A stretch of 64,000 bases of DNA from Brasenia schreberi (taxonomy: Eukaryota; Streptophyta; Magnoliopsida; Nymphaeales; Cabombaceae). The stretch lies in NCBI GenBank assembly GCA_036023115.1, contig JAYKKT010000086.1, positions 13,097,501 through 13,161,500 of the forward strand. Reading direction: 5' to 3'. How positions within the stretch are numbered: the stretch's first letter is position 1; every line of letters begins with the position of its first letter. Of this stretch, positions 45,053 through 57,520 are shown piece by piece. The notes under the pieces were generated by a model. The model saw only the letters and a program-made list of their open reading frames with translations. It ran no database searches and was not told where the DNA came from. Position numbers and translations under genes: made by a program.

Positions 45053-46124
45053 GATGAACATTTAATTACTTATAAGAGTGGCTTATCACAAATACAAATT
45101 GATTACTTTATTTGTAGAAAAAAAGATAGAGCGTGTTGTAAAGATTGTAAGGTAATTCTAAGAGAAAGCTTAACCACCCAACATCGACTTTTAATTATGG
45201 ATTTACAAATAAAAAAAATGGACAAAGAAGAAAAGAGTGCATCGAGCTATTCGGACTAAATGGTGGAACCTCAAAAGCGACAAAGAAGATATATTTAAAT
45301 AGAAAGTCCTTCAAGGAGACGTTTGGAATTATGTTGGCACACCCTGTGATATGTGGAGCAATATGGCTATACATATTAGGAAAGTGGCGAAAGATATGTT
45401 AGGGGTATCTAAGGGAGGTGTACTGGCACAAAAAGAAGCTTGGTGGTGGAGTGAAATAGTATAAAATAAAATCAAGGCAAAGAGGGCATGTTACAAATTA
45501 CATTATGCTAAGAAAACTAGTGAAACTTTAGAAGCTTATAAGAAAGCAAAGAGGGAAATGAAAAAGGCCGTTAGTGAAGTAAAAGCTAAGATTTAGGAGG
45601 ACTTATATAAAAAAACTCAACTCAAAAGAGGGTGAAAGAGATATTTTTAGGATAACAAGGGTTAGAGATAAGAAAACTAAAGATCTTAATTATGTTAGAT
45701 GTATAAAAGACGAGGATGAAAAAAATCTAGTGACAAATGATATATAAGAAATCGATAGAAAAACTATTTTTATAATCTTTTTAATGAAAATAAAGATATT
45801 AGTATTAGTTTAGGAGACTTAGCCAAGTCAGAAAAGTATATAAACTACAATTTCTACCGACGTATTCAAAAGAATGAAGTCAAAGAGGCTCTTAAACATA
45901 TGAAGGGTGGTAAATCAGTAGGACCAAATAATATTCTTATAGAATTTTGAAAAATACTAGGAGAAATAGGAATCACTTGGCTCACAAGACTATTTAATGA
46001 AATATGGAAAAACCAAAAGATGCCTGAGGAATGGAGAGTAAGTACACTTATACCCATATATAAGAACAAGGGAGACATTCAAAATTGTACGAATTATTGA
46101 GGTATCAAGTTAATCAATCATACT
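45053..46124 (+). pseudogene. RTE copy 2 linker and RT N-terminal part
   Basis: Several frames carry recognisable pieces: KRACYKLHYAKK near 45480, the short GGKSVGPNN near 45905, and WLTRLFNEIW-like and STLIPIYKNKGD segments near 45980-46070. The minus-strand ORF 45866-46078 is a shadow. The stops include several that one C-to-T or G-to-A change would explain. Confidence 0.85.
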
Positions 46125-47336
46125 ATGAAATTATGGGAAAAAATTATCGAATGTAGGTTAAGACAAGTATCAAGTACAACAGAGAACCAATTTGGATTCA
46201 TGCCAGGCAAATCTACTATTGAAGCGATTCACCTTTTGAGACGTCTAATGGAACATTTTAGAGCAAAAAAGAAAGACCTTCACATGATATTTATTGATCT
46301 AGAAAAAGCTTATGATAGTGTACCGAGGGAGGTTCTTTGAAGAACTTTGGAAAAAAGAGATATCCCATTGACATATATTAACCTTATAAGAGACACGTAT
46401 GATGGTGCAAAAACATGTGTGAGGACTCATGAAGGAACGACAGACTTCTTTGAAGTTAATATTGGGTTACATCAAGGATCAACTTTAAGTCCATACTTAT
46501 TTATAATGGTGATGGATGAGTTAACAAAACATATTCAAGATGAAGTACCTTGGTGTATGTTATTTGCAGATGACATTGTATTAGTGGAGGAGTCTAAGGA
46601 AAAAGTTAATAGAAAATTGGAACTATGGAGAGAAACATTAGAAAGCAAAGGCCTCCGACTTAGTAAAACAAAGACAAAATATATGGAATGTAAGTTTAAT
46701 CATTTGGTTACTTCAGAGGAAATAGAAATTAAAATTGACACACATTGCATTCCCCAAAAGGAACGTTTTAAATACCTAGGGTCAATTTTTCAGAGTGATA
46801 GAAGAATTGATGGAGATGTTACACATAGAATTAATGCTGGTTGGTTAAAATGGAGAGGAGCATCAGGTATTCTTTGTGATAAGAAGATACCATTAAAATT
46901 AAAAGGTAAATATTATAGAGCAACAATTAGGCCTGCCATGTTTTATGGTTCTGAATGTTGGGTAGTTAATCATCAACATGTACAAAAGATGTCTGTGACA
47001 GAAATGAAGATGTTGAGATGGATGAGTGGTCATACAAGAAAAGACCTTATACATAATGTGGTTATTAGAAACAAATTAGGAGTGACACCAATAAAGGATA
47101 AAATGAGAGAACATCGTTTAAGATGGTTTGAACATATAGAAAGAAGATCAAAAGAAGAACCTATAAGAAGGTTAGAAAAACTAAATTTGGAAAGTATTGA
47201 AAGAGGTAGAGGACGACCACAAAAGTGTTGGAAAGAAACAATAAAGAATGATCTAGCTTATGGGGAGTTAACTGCTAACATGGCACACAATAGGGATCTC
47301 TGGAAACAAAGAATTCATGTAGCCGACCCCGTCTAG
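46125..47336 (+). pseudogene. RTE copy 2 reverse transcriptase palm and C-terminal region
   Basis: Two open frames in the same phase, 46125-46340 and 46347-47336, separated by a TGA at 46338-46340 where copy 1 has Trp. Motifs in order: [38 protein letters not shown] with the first catalytic Asp, GLHQGSTLSPYLF, and the intact FADDIVLVEE active site (about 46561-46590). The KYLGSIFQSDRRIDGDV segment and an Arg-rich tail with ERGRGRPQKCWKE follow. RT copies the element's RNA at the nicked target. One nonsense change over 400 codons makes this the least damaged RT in the window. Confidence 0.93.
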
Positions 47337-47391
47337 TATGGGAAAAGGTTTAGTTGTTGTTGTTGTTGGTGGTGGTGAAATTGACATTATT

Positions 47392-48335
47392 GTGCACGGA
47401 GACAGAAATAAAACTGGAAAACGATAAATCGAAAAGCCACAAAACTACGAAACAGTATATATATAAATAATACATGTATGTGTGCGTGTGTTTTCGAAAA
47501 ACACATTCAAACCTGTTACAAAATTCACTCGATTCGCAGAATTCGGGTGGAGGATGTACGGGAATGCAAAGATGCTGACCTTCCTTTGTTTATAAGACTG
47601 AGATGATTACGCGGGTTCATATGTATCTTGGGATCCAAAGAAAAGGGTCATGGATAAGTGTGACACTTGAGACTGGGCACCTCACTCAAGTAATAGGCAT
47701 TGAGAATAAAAGAGAAAGTTAAGTAAAAGATTAAAGAAAAGAAAAATATGGAAAAGAAACTGTCATTTTGAATAGATGATTTTATGAAAGAGGCGATCAA
47801 AAAAGGTAAATCTAAATTAAGAAAAATAAAAGTAAACTAATGAAATTAAAAGTTCCAAAATGATAAGTAGATAGGTTGATTCTTTGCTTGATCGATACTT
47901 CAGAACTCCCATGCTTCTTTTTGATAGAGACATAGACGCGGTTCTAGAGGAGCCCTTCGAATTATGTGGCCTTCTTTCCTTTGATGGGATTTCGAGATTT
48001 AACTCCATGTTTCAACTATTCATTTCTTAATAATGAGATTTCGAGTTTTAACTTTCCTTGTTTTTGCTGTTCATTTCTTAATCACGCAGGTCGTGAACAC
48101 AATTCATGTCATCACTTTTTCAAAAACCTGATATCATAATGAATTTTCTAATTGAATGACTCTCCAGAGTTTTTGTCTTGAGACCATAACTAACGTATGT
48201 GATTTTTGGCATTAACTATATGCATTTTTACATATTTCAGCAACGTCATCAAGTGTAAAATAAGAATAAACCGCTCTCTGGTTGATATCGAATTCATGAC
48301 CACTGTCTTAGTATATAAGTACAAGTGAATCAGGC
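47392..48335. other. Intergenic AT-rich DNA
   Basis: No recognisable gene. The ORF 47817-48008 (minus) is low complexity. Confidence 0.5.
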
Positions 48336-48549
48336 TAGAATGTGCTGTTCAAAACCAGAATAGAATCGGCCCGAAAACCGTGAAGAACAGGAATCACCGA
48401 TTATGGAACTGTAACCGAAACTGAACCATTTTTGTTACGATACAGAGTTCTGGACATCGGCTCGGAATCAGTGTGAAAATCGGCGGTTTGGTTCCTGTTT
48501 AAACCATCGGACATGTTCCGGATTGGAGCTTCCTGTTAAAGACATTTAG

Positions 48550-48845
48550 AAAAACCAGGTGCCACATGACACCCGCTTATTACCCGCGTATTAGCTGAGT
48601 CAACAGGATTGAACTGCTTATTGGCTGGTGGCCAATCAGGCTAACCGCTTGGTAAGTTTTTTTTTTTAAATACGTAGGTGCAATGTGGTGCCCACGAATT
48701 GGTTTGGGGCAAATCAGGTTTACTACCTTATTGACCCGCTATCAACCTCACAACTTTAATTTGAAAAAATAAAGAAATAGGCAGGTACCATGTGGCACCC
48801 ACCTATTGGGCCAATTGTCAAACAATTAAAGGTTGTATGGATTTG
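48550..48845. repeat. Three degenerate ~110-bp repeats inside the hAT left arm
   Basis: Variants of GGTGCCATGTGGCACCC with ACTTATTGG-like tails occur at 48558, 48677 and 48784. They are spaced 119 and 107 bp apart. Confidence 0.65.
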
Positions 48846-49359
48846 AATGACTAATGATCATATTCGTGAATAGAAAAATATTTTTTTAGGAAAACACACT
48901 ATCCTTCTTGTGAACCACAAATTACACGACTCACAAGCTATGGACCTTGTCCTTACTCTAACTCTCCGTTCATTTGAGTGCTTTCATTTTCTATTGTTAA
49001 GCTCTTGTTTCAACAATAAATACAGCAGCACACTTGAGTGTTTCTTAAATTCTTATCTCTAATTTCTCTCTTTTCATATTATTTTAGCTATGTACTTTTT
49101 CAATTTATTTAGTTTATTTTATGAAAATGGTTTTCCTTGATAATGGTTCTTTCAACTCTAAAATAAAAGGAAAGTCATCCTTAACCAAAGTAAGAGTTGT
49201 CTTATTCTTCAAAAACCTTTGTCAATATCACCGAGCCAAGAAGGCACAATAGATATAGGTAATGATACTAATAAATCATTTGTGTACAAAACCATTTCTC
49301 TAGAAAGTCCAACAAATATAATTTATACATAGGGACAACTCCAAAAGACAATTCATAGG

Positions 49360-50395
49360 GATTTGACTTATTTAAGATTCATTTTGTATAATTGTATGAT
49401 GAACAAGGTAGGGTAAATCAAACAAAGTACAACTATTGTGACAAGGTCTACAACTTTAAGATTGAAGATGGTTATAACATACTAACAAACCATGTTGTAA
49501 AAAAATCAACCAATAATGGGTTTAGATGTTCATCAAACTCAATTATATGGGCAAGAAAATTCCTGTACTATTAGATATGCTTCTTTGGGGCTTTTCCACT
49601 ACAACTTCACTCGAGATAGAGAGGAGTTTGCATGTTTTAGTTTAGTAGAACATCTTTCATTTAGTTTTGGTCAAAAACTTAGATTTGTTAATTACACAAA
49701 CATAAACATAATCTGATAGTTGCACCATTTCTAGGCAATTAGTTAGTAGACACATTCCTAAATTATATAGAAAAAGAAAAAAAGTTAGTTATATTTTTAG
49801 TCCATTTGAGTGTAGTGTGTCATTGTGTGTTGATATATGGATTGATAATTATTAGTTACATGCATACATAGGTGTTAATGATACAAGATCGAGCATCAAC
49901 CAATTATGTATTTATTATATTTTTTATTCTATAGGTAGAAAAGGAAAGCACTAGTAGTCATACACCTTCTTCTTTTGGTGAAAAGTTTGTCACATTTTGA
50001 AATTAAGGCTTAAAAAGTGTCCAAAGTCTATGGACTCAATTAAGTTTTAAGATATGTAATGCTACTCATTATGATCTTCATGAATTTAAAGATGAGGAGG
50101 GTGGAGAAAAATTTGTTGCTTTAAAATGATAGCAAGAGTATTAACTGTTATTGTAGAGCAAGTATTTAGTATAAGTGAAAATGTATTAGACGAACATCGC
50201 TCTAGCTTACATCCTGAGATCTTGGAAGATTATGATTTCCTAGATTATTGGATAAAAACAAGGTGTCGACCTTATGGAGCAAGTATAAAGTATAAGTGAA
50301 AATATATTAGATGAATATCACTCTAGCTTATAGACTGAGACCTTGGAAGATCATGCTTGCCTACATTATTGAATAAGAATAAGGCATCGAGTACA
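49360..50395 (+). pseudogene. hAT transposase remnant (BED finger to hATC domain)
   Basis: The BED zinc-finger region (49392-49574) reads YDEQGRVNQTKYNYCDKVYN...NHV, with the first cysteine replaced by Tyr. Then EFACFSLVEHLSFSFGQKLR (about 49625-49685) matches the LPFSFVEH region of hAT transposases. CVDIWIDN near 49835-49858 matches the TSDLWTS-type catalytic region. The dimerisation domain near 50130-50270 reads SRVLTVIVEQVFSISENVLD then EHRSSLHPEILEDYDF. The RNase H-fold middle is mostly missing. Frames shift repeatedly and the protein cannot be made. Confidence 0.82.
50156..50395 (+). repeat. Tandem duplication of the hATC coding segment, period 121 bp
   Basis: GAGCAAGTATTTAGTATAAG at 50156 recurs as GAGCAAGTATAAAGTATAAG at 50277, and similarity continues for a full unit. 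The second unit has a stop in place of the His-Pro part and is 85-90% like the first. Confidence 0.9.
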
Positions 50396-51010
50396 TGAGC
50401 GTGAAAAGTACCCATTGACATCTATACAAAAACTATATACTTAAGGAGAAATTAGTATAGGTACCATTAGCATTGATGCAGTGCATGCATGAAGCAACAA
50501 TAATGATTAAGTTCAGAGTCTATCGAATTAGGTAGAGGGTTCCTACCAAAATATAAGAGAATTATATGGACTTTAATTGTTCTTCATCAAAGAGGATACG
50601 TAGGAGGCATAATTCAAAGGTAAGTAAATTATGGTAAAACCCATTATTTGTGTAATATTTTTTATATGTATATTGTATCTTGTATGATTGTAAATTATCA
50701 TGCTAAAACTTAAGCTTAATGTCTTGTATATAATGTAATATTTAAAAGTATACATATATTACATGTATATTTACATCCATTATATAATGTGATATTATGT
50801 ATGTATTACTTATAAGATTATGTTATAACTATGTCATTTTTAACGTATAATATAACTTGATGTTGATGCAGACCCTCTCCCAAACCGCAGCGGAACCGAA
50901 ACCGAAACTATAGCTAGGAAACAGTTCAATTATAGTTTATGGTTTTGAGTAAACTAGAACTGACAGTTTGGAACCACCATTTCCAGTTTATCCGAAACGA
51001 GACATGTCTA

Positions 51011-52024
51011 CAATACGCATTGATGGATAGAGTTTTATTTAATACATAAAATAGTTTAAGACTAGCCAAAAAGCGAAAAAAGTGCATCACACGCCTTCAT
51101 ATGAACTTTTTTTTCTGTTTTGGTTCGAAATGTAAATTTTCCATGCAACATAATTTGGTGTGACTATTCATGTAGGTTTTTGTTGAAGTTTGTATTGCTT
51201 GTATAGTTATTTCGTAAGTCATCGTATTCCGAATAAGCTGGTTGTTGCAATATGAACAAATTAGAATCTATAAATGGTTAAAATTTTCTCAAATACTCTA
51301 TCTTTTGGGTACCGGATCACAATGGTTGGTGGATTTTGGACCTTTAGTAGAGATGATCCAATTGCACCAAAGAAGTACAATATCAAGGTGACAAACTTTT
51401 TTTTCTTGCTTTTCCTCTCTAATGATGGAAATCATTGAATGAAATCTTTGCAATTCTTTTTACTCAATCTAAAATCTGAAGATATGAGATTGAAGGCAGA
51501 TTTATGTTGATCATGTGGTGCATTAATTAAGAAAATTTTGAAAAATGTATAGTCGATGATTGTATTCTGGACTCTAATAAAGAGAACATTATTTGTCCCA
51601 CAACAAAAAGAGTATAAGTCACAATTCAATCTTTAGGTTATAATACAAAGCTCATGTCATCACTCTCGTTTGTCCTCTCCACCTTGAAATATTTTCTACA
51701 CCTTCCACGACTGGTGTGTGGCTATGAGAACAATTTAAATTATGAATAATGATGTAATAGTGAACTTTGGAGTTACAAATGTATGTAGTCCATTTAATCC
51801 ACCTTTGTATTAGTTAATCATGCCGAGTTTTGCCTTGATTTTCTAATTAAGGTAACCCTTCATTTATGCGTTTGGACGGGGTATATAAGGGTGAAGCTTC
51901 ATTAGAATTGTATTTTGACATAGAGGGAAGAATTCTCATCTAACTGTCAAACTCGGCTCTATCTTGTTTAAGGGATTATTCAAGTCAAATGAGACAAGTT
52001 AATCATCAAATCCTAAAACATAAT
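51011..52024. other. Intergenic AT-rich DNA
   Basis: No recognisable gene. The ORF 51432-51629 (minus) is not supported by any motif. Confidence 0.5.
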
Positions 52025-52428
52025 TGATAACTCTAGGAGTTAATGGCCATAAGGCCTCTTGAGTAACCGACATTAGAATATGAAAGGAGGGACCCCTTCC
52101 GTATTTCCATGATATGTTTTCTAAAGTAAAAAATAAACATTTTCTTTAATACAAATATCAATTTCCATTTATAACTAAAATGAAAGAAGTGTTAAAGAAA
52201 TGGAGTCGTTTCACCTGATTATAATGGGCATCAAAGATAGGAAAAGATGTAGAAGAATAAAGGAAAGATAATACATTTATAGATACGAAAAATACGCATT
52301 CTGGAATCAGTCGCTCTCTCTAATCTTCTTCCTCTTATAAGAAACCACCCACCTTGAAGAAGTTGTGTCAGGTGATTCAAGCCCAACGGTGATCACTTCA
52401 ATGTAAATCAACAATAAAATTTTCAATA
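52025..52428 (+). repeat. 5' LTR of copia C
   Basis: About 404 bp, aligned with 57127-57515. It shares long blocks such as GAATATGAAAGGAGGG and AATTTCCATTTATAACTAAA. Identity is roughly 80-85% by eye, so the insertion is old. It starts TGATAACTC; the terminal CA is mutated to TA. Confidence 0.9.
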
Positions 52429-52429
52429 A

Positions 52430-52440
52430 TGATATCAGAG
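52430..52440 (+). other. PBS of copia C
   Basis: TGATATCAGAG, one base off the initiator tRNA-Met site TGGTATCAGAG, one base after the 5' LTR. Confidence 0.8.
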
Positions 52441-53140
52441 TGTAATAGATTTTATCAAGCACCATTAAGCACCTGAATCTATATTGAAATTTGTCATTAG
52501 ATGCTAATTGAAGGTACGCTCTCTATTATATTTCTTATAGAAATAAAATTATTATGTAAAGATCTAAAAAGGATCAACCTTTTGTTTCTTATCCTAGGCT
52601 TTCTATAAAGAAATAGAAACTTTCTTCTTTTTTTTAGAATGTAGAGTGCAAACGTTTGATCAGATTTGACAAAAATAAAGATAGAAAGAGAAAAAACAAA
52701 GGTATGAAATGGGTAGTCTAATAAACAAGACAATCAGTTTCACCTGTTGTGTGTTTTTCCAAACAAAATAACATATAAGACAAAGCAAACATATTTGAGA
52801 AGAATATGTTTAATAAAATTAACAAGTAAATTACTAAAGAAACTTTATCCTGTGAACAAATCTAAAGAATTTGTATCTCTTTCCATTCTTAGTAAATAAT
52901 TTTCATTTACAAAACGAAATTAGAAAAAGGTCATGGTTCAAAAAAATAGAAAATAGCGTGAAATGAAAAAGGAGAGAACTTATCTGTTTATAAGAAATCA
53001 TCCTTAGATTGTCAATTGTTGCCCTCAATTCTAAGATTGCTTTAACGGTGGAAAATTAGGGTCCTATAAAAACAACTTTTGCAAGACGGGTGATAACAAC
53101 ACTTAACAATGTAGCCAGAAGGAGAAACATGAAGTAATCT
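52441..53140. other. Copia C leader and lost gag region
   Basis: AT-rich, and no gag motif is readable although gag is expected here. The ORF 52497-52733 (minus) is unsupported. Confidence 0.5.
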
Positions 53141-53261
53141 CAAAATGCCTTCACTTGGATAGAGACGTTTCTAGTTGGTAGATTAGCTCTGGAGAAACAC
53201 CTCACATCGCAAAGAGTAAGGATGTAGTTATGGGTCTCAAAGAGTACTGACACAAAGAATA

Positions 53262-53945
53262 TTGAGTTTATATGAGAAACAACACCTTGGGTTCTTTATA
53301 ATCTATGTAGTAGGCACTCCTACTTTACTAATTGATGTATTAATTATGCCATCTATAAGACGCAATTTAGTGTCGTCTATATTAGTTAAAAAGGGTTTTG
53401 AGGTCAAGTTTTTTCTTAAGAAGGTGATCATAAGGAAATATGGTTGTATATTTTTTACTGGCATGTTTGATTCTGATTATGGTATATTCAAACCTAACAC
53501 AATGAATAATAAAGTATCATTTACTTCTTTTGCTTATATTGAATGTACAATGCTTGTTGATGTGAATGTGTGGCATAGGAGGCTAGGATACATTAGCCTA
53601 AATAGATTAAAAAAATTATCAACATTTGACTTACTACCTACATTTGATAAAACCATATTTAACAAATGTGATGCTTGCATTCAAGAGAAAATGACAACAA
53701 AATATTTTCTCAAAGAAGGAAGGAGAGCCACAAGTTTATTGAAAATCATTCACACTGATATTTGTGAACTATTTAGAATAAAGTTACATTGTGAGAAAGT
53801 TTATTTTATAGCCTTTATTGATGATTATTCGAGGTATAGATATATATACCTCTTATCACATAAATTAAAAGTATTGGACATATTCAAAGAATATAAGCAA
53901 GAAGTTGAAAACCAATTAGGATGCACTATTAAAGTTGCGGTTTGA
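53262..53945 (+). pseudogene. Copia C pre-integrase and integrase N-terminal part
   Basis: Open for 227 codons. It carries the pre-integrase zinc-binding pattern WHRRLGYISLNRLKKL...CDACIQEK, in which the second His is Tyr, and the integrase core start HTDICELF, FIDDYSRYRYIYLL and FKEYKQEVENQLG. A TGA at 53943 precedes the region of the second catalytic Asp (DRD/Q-YTSFEF-like), and later motifs lie in other frames to 54150. Confidence 0.88.
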
Positions 53946-54149
53946 TAGAGATTGACAATATACCTCATTTGAGTTTTCAGAATACTACAAAGAACATAGT
54001 ATCAGTAGGCAAAATATAATGCCTAAGACACTTCAACAAAATGGTATAATTAAACGATATAACAAGATCCTTCTAAATATAACAAGGTCTATGTTAGGAT
54101 ATGCTTCTCTACCAAAAGTATTTTGGAGAGAAGCAATATCTATAACTTA

Positions 54150-55898
54150 TATATTTTAAACAGAGTTCTCTATATGTCTACTACACAGTATGAGTTATAG
54201 TTTGGTAGAAAAGAAGACCTGAGTCACCTATGGAGATGGGGCTTTGTAGCATATATAAAGATCTTAGACCAATTTAGAGTCAAACTAGATAGTAAATTTT
54301 GAGGTATATCTTTATAGGATACCTAAAGGTATCAAAAGGATATCAGTTTTATCACAAAGACCTTAGTTTAATAGAAAGTAGGGATGCTAAATTCTTAAAA
54401 AGATACTAAGATTGACATTCTTATAAGTAATAATGATACTGATAGTGATCTTTTAGATCTTAATAAAGCATCATTTGAACTCATAAAAATAGGATCAAAT
54501 AGTCTTTCCATTCAAACTGAAACATTAATTGGTCATAAGAGACCACGAGGGCCTCCGTCCTATTTAAAAGACTATCATACTTACCTAGCTTAAAAGATAT
54601 GTTATTCAATAGATTTAGATGTGATAATTGATAACCTAAGTTATCAAGAAGCAATGAGCTCACCTAAATCACCAGATTGGGTAAAAGCAATGGAAGAAGA
54701 ATTTGAATCTATTGAGAAAAACTAAGTTTGAAAGTTTGTTATTTTGCTAACGGAAAGAAAAGCAATTGGCTGCAAATGGCTATTGAAAAAGAAATATAAA
54801 GTCGATAACTCAATTAAAAAACTTAAAGCGAGGTTGGTTGCAAAAAGTTTTCTGCAAAAGGAGTGAATTGATTATGTTGAAACATTGCCTAGTTGCGAAA
54901 TTTGTATCTATAAGGATAGTTTTGGTAATTCATGTTTTTTATGATTTGGATTTATATCAGCTAGATGTAAAAATTGCTTTATGAATGGTGACCTTAATGA
55001 AAAAATTTACATGAAATAACTAGAAGACTATGTAATTAAAGGTCATGATGATATGGTATATAGGTTGAAATCTACATATGGCTTAAAACAATGACCTCGT
55101 CAATGGTATTTGACTTTTTAGAATATCATTGTAGAACTTCGATTTGTGTCTAATCAATTAGATCTTGTATCTATGTTTGGAACACTGGGAGCTACTTTGT
55201 GATCCTATCATTGTATGTAGATGACATCCTATTGATTGATAATAACAATGATATGATTGTCAAGACCAAGTCTTGATTAAGCTCCAAGTTTGAGATGAAA
55301 GATATAGGTATCCTATATCTTGGGTATAAAGATTACTCATAATAGATTATCTCATTTTTTATGTCTAAGTCAAGAGAGGTATATTGATTATATCCTCAAA
55401 AAGTTTAGAATGGTTGACTGTAAGTATGCTTACACACCCATTGTCAAAGGGGTAAAGCTTAGTAAAGTTGATTATCTAAGTGATAGATTAGAAAAACCCA
55501 ATGTTTCTTATGCTTAAGTTATTGAAAACTTGATGTATGTTATGTTGTGTACTGGACCTGATATTAGCTTTGTTATCGGCCTTATGAGTAGATATCAAAG
55601 TAATCTTTATTAGCAATATTGGGTTGTTGTAAATAGGATTTTGAGATATCTAAAAGGAATAAGAGATTTGAAATTATGCTATCAAACAAATGAATTAGAA
55701 ATTACTTGATATTAAAATGCTAACTTTGTTGGGTACAAAGATGACAACAAATCAACTTTCGGTCAAGTTTTTTTTGTTTAGAGGTAGTGTTGTTTCTTAG
55801 TCATGCAAGAAACAAGGCTATGTTACATAATAAGTTGAGTAAATTGCTTATAGTATGGCTGCAACGAGTGTCATTTGGATAAGTTACTTCATTTATGA
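54150..55898 (+). pseudogene. Copia C integrase end, RT and RNase H start
   Basis: Shifted frames show the integrase tail (54180-54370), a GRPPSYLKDYHT-like linker (54545-54590), RT start WVKAMEEEFESIEKN near 54670-54720, and LSLYVDDILLIDNNND near 55205-55255 with an intact YVDD. The open frame 55320-55517 contains QERYIDYILKKFRMVDCKYA. RNase H begins near 55700 and is cut at 55898. Confidence 0.85.
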
Positions 55899-56664
55899 TA
55901 AGCAATTACTAGCAATAATTTGCAAATAGTAATTAACCACCTGTCTGCAAATAGATAAAAGTTTCAGGTATTAACCTAAAAATACTATAGATGTAATACT
56001 TTAATAATTTGTGGGTAAAATTGTAATTTTGACAATCTACAATGTTCTATAATTTCAAAAATTAAAACACATCAATTTAGAATTCAAATAATATGTTCAT
56101 GTAAACATCACCTATTTAAAATACCAATCTATAAAATCACAAAAATTTATGGACTAATTAAAAAAGGTTTCAAAGGAAAAGACAAAACTACCAAAATCCA
56201 TGATGGGTAATTTGGTAAATTCACTCTTGAAAACCACTAATGTAAAACCGTTGTACCCACAATTTTTTTTAAATGTGGCCAAGACCTGGTTTTGAAAGAC
56301 TAGGGGATGGTTTGCTCCCTAATCTTCTTGCAAACCAAATTTTGATCTGGTTGGCGAGCTGAAATAGAGAGAAAGTGAGAGATAGCCTGAAGATGGTCGT
56401 TTAGCCTTTTCTAGTGTTTTAGAGAAGAAGATTGTGAGTGTTGGCGGTCACAAAAAGATAGTGTTGAGGAAGATGTTCGGTTATGGTCTTCACCAGAGTG
56501 TTACTGAACCTTCAGTTCCGCCATTCCCTGTCGAAAAAATACCTTTGGTTGTATGGTGCCCACTCTTTCGCCTTTCTTTCGTTTTTTGTTACTAATATGC
56601 CTGGTAGTAAGATGACAAGGTTGAGTCCTCCTTGTACCAAGAACTATGGAGTTTCTTATTTTTT
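55899..56664 (-). mobile_element. 0.77-kb insertion in copia C, related to repeat 'X'
   Basis: Copia RNase H breaks at ATTTATGA (55891-55898) and resumes at GATTTG (56667). The 8-bp flanks ATTTATGA and TTTTGTGA (56661-56668) agree at 6 of 8 bases. Read on the minus strand the insert has a CT-rich tract, TTTGCAAGAAG, and then ATTTACCAAATTACCC-type phrases, the same layout as the blocks at 8860-9500 and 37985-38560. The ORF 56483-56668 is inside it and unsupported. Confidence 0.6.
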
Positions 56665-57126
56665 GTGATTTGTTAAAATGGATATTGCCAACGAGTCCGT
56701 TGTCATTTATTGTGACAGCATAGCAGCCATAACTCTTATAAAGAGTAGCGCTAATAGCTCAAGGAGTAAGCATGTAATGGTAAAGTATCATTATGTATAT
56801 GATATGGTATAAAGAACGAAATATTTATTACTTACCTTTGTATATAAAATATGATTCAGACCCCTTGACAAAGGGTATATCAATAGACTTGTTTGCTAAA
56901 CATATTACCAATATGGGATTAAGACATGTTTAGGGTTTCCAATTGTAGAGAAACAGAGACATGAATTGTTATAAGGAAAAGCGTATTGGTTATGAAAACC
57001 ACATAACTAGATAACTCATAAGAGTTGTACTTTAAGTACAACTAGAAAAATGATACAATTGAGAAAACCACTAATTAATGGGAGGAACATTGTATCATGA
57101 TTTGGTTCATATGGCCAAGTGGGAGA
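56665..57126 (+). pseudogene. Copia C RNase H end and PPT
   Basis: Resumes with a VVIYCDSIAAITLIKSSANS-like reading, followed by a SKHVMVKYHYVYDMV-like segment matching copia B at 41660-41695. A TKGI-like segment near 56870 and a PPT-like AAGTGGGAGA at 57117-57126 directly precede the 3' LTR. Confidence 0.85.
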
Positions 57127-57515
57127 TAATAACTCCAAGAGTTAAAGGCCTCTTCAGTAACAATCATGGAATATGAAAGGAGGGTCCAATTCCGCATTCC
57201 ATGATCTGTTTTCTAAAGTTAAAAATAAATATTTTCTTTAATACGAATAACAATTTCCATTTATAACTAAAATGAAAGAAATGTTACAGCAATGGAGTCG
57301 TTCCACCGGTAACGAACATCCAAGATAGGAAAAATTGTACAAGAATAAAAGGGAAGAACAGTGCAATTACAGATAAATACGCATTTTAGAAATCAATTGT
57401 TGTCTCTCTAATCTCCTTCCTGCTCTTATGTGAAACCACCTTAAAGAAGCCATGTCAGGCGATTCAAGCCTAACAGTGATCACTCCGCTACAAATTAACA
57501 ACAAAATTTTCAACA
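57127..57515 (+). repeat. 3' LTR of copia C
   Basis: About 389 bp; see the 5' LTR. It starts TAATAACTCC (mutated TG) and ends CAACA. Confidence 0.88.
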
Positions 57516-57520
57516 AGAAT

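Larger units (their letters stand above)
44101..47380 (+). mobile_element. RTE-type LINE, copy 2
   Basis: 3.3 kb, with the structured 5' leader, endonuclease and RT in order and a 3' end of five TTG repeats (47353-47367). Flanking duplication: TTGACATTATT at 44090-44100 and 47381-47391, or the longer 17-bp GTGAAATTGACATYATT at 44031-44047 and 47375-47391 with one mismatch. It is better preserved than copy 1, roughly 90% alike by eye. Confidence 0.94.
48336..51010 (+). mobile_element. hAT DNA transposon relic
   Basis: Degenerate hAT transposase lies between subterminal regions rich in AACCGAAAC/GGTTCC words (48355-48545 and 50870-51005). TAGAATGTGCTGTTC at 48336 and the reverse complement of the right end (TAGACATGTCTCGTTTC, ending at 51010) can be paired as a decayed TIR. 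The 8-bp flanks, AATCAGGC and CAATACGC, do not match well, so the borders are tentative. Confidence 0.7.
52025..57515 (+). mobile_element. Ty1/copia retrotransposon C with both LTRs
   Basis: A 5.5-kb element with LTRs 52025-52428 and 57127-57515, PBS at 52430, and 5-bp flanks ATAAT (52020-52024) and AGAAT (57516-57520) that differ at one base. Pol is related to copia A and B. Gag is not recognisable in the 700 bp after the PBS. A 0.77-kb foreign segment interrupts RNase H. Confidence 0.9.

Noticed and set aside
48336..51018. An 8-bp target duplication for the first hAT relic
   Set aside because: The flanks AATCAGGC and CAATACGC agree too poorly to be claimed as a duplication.
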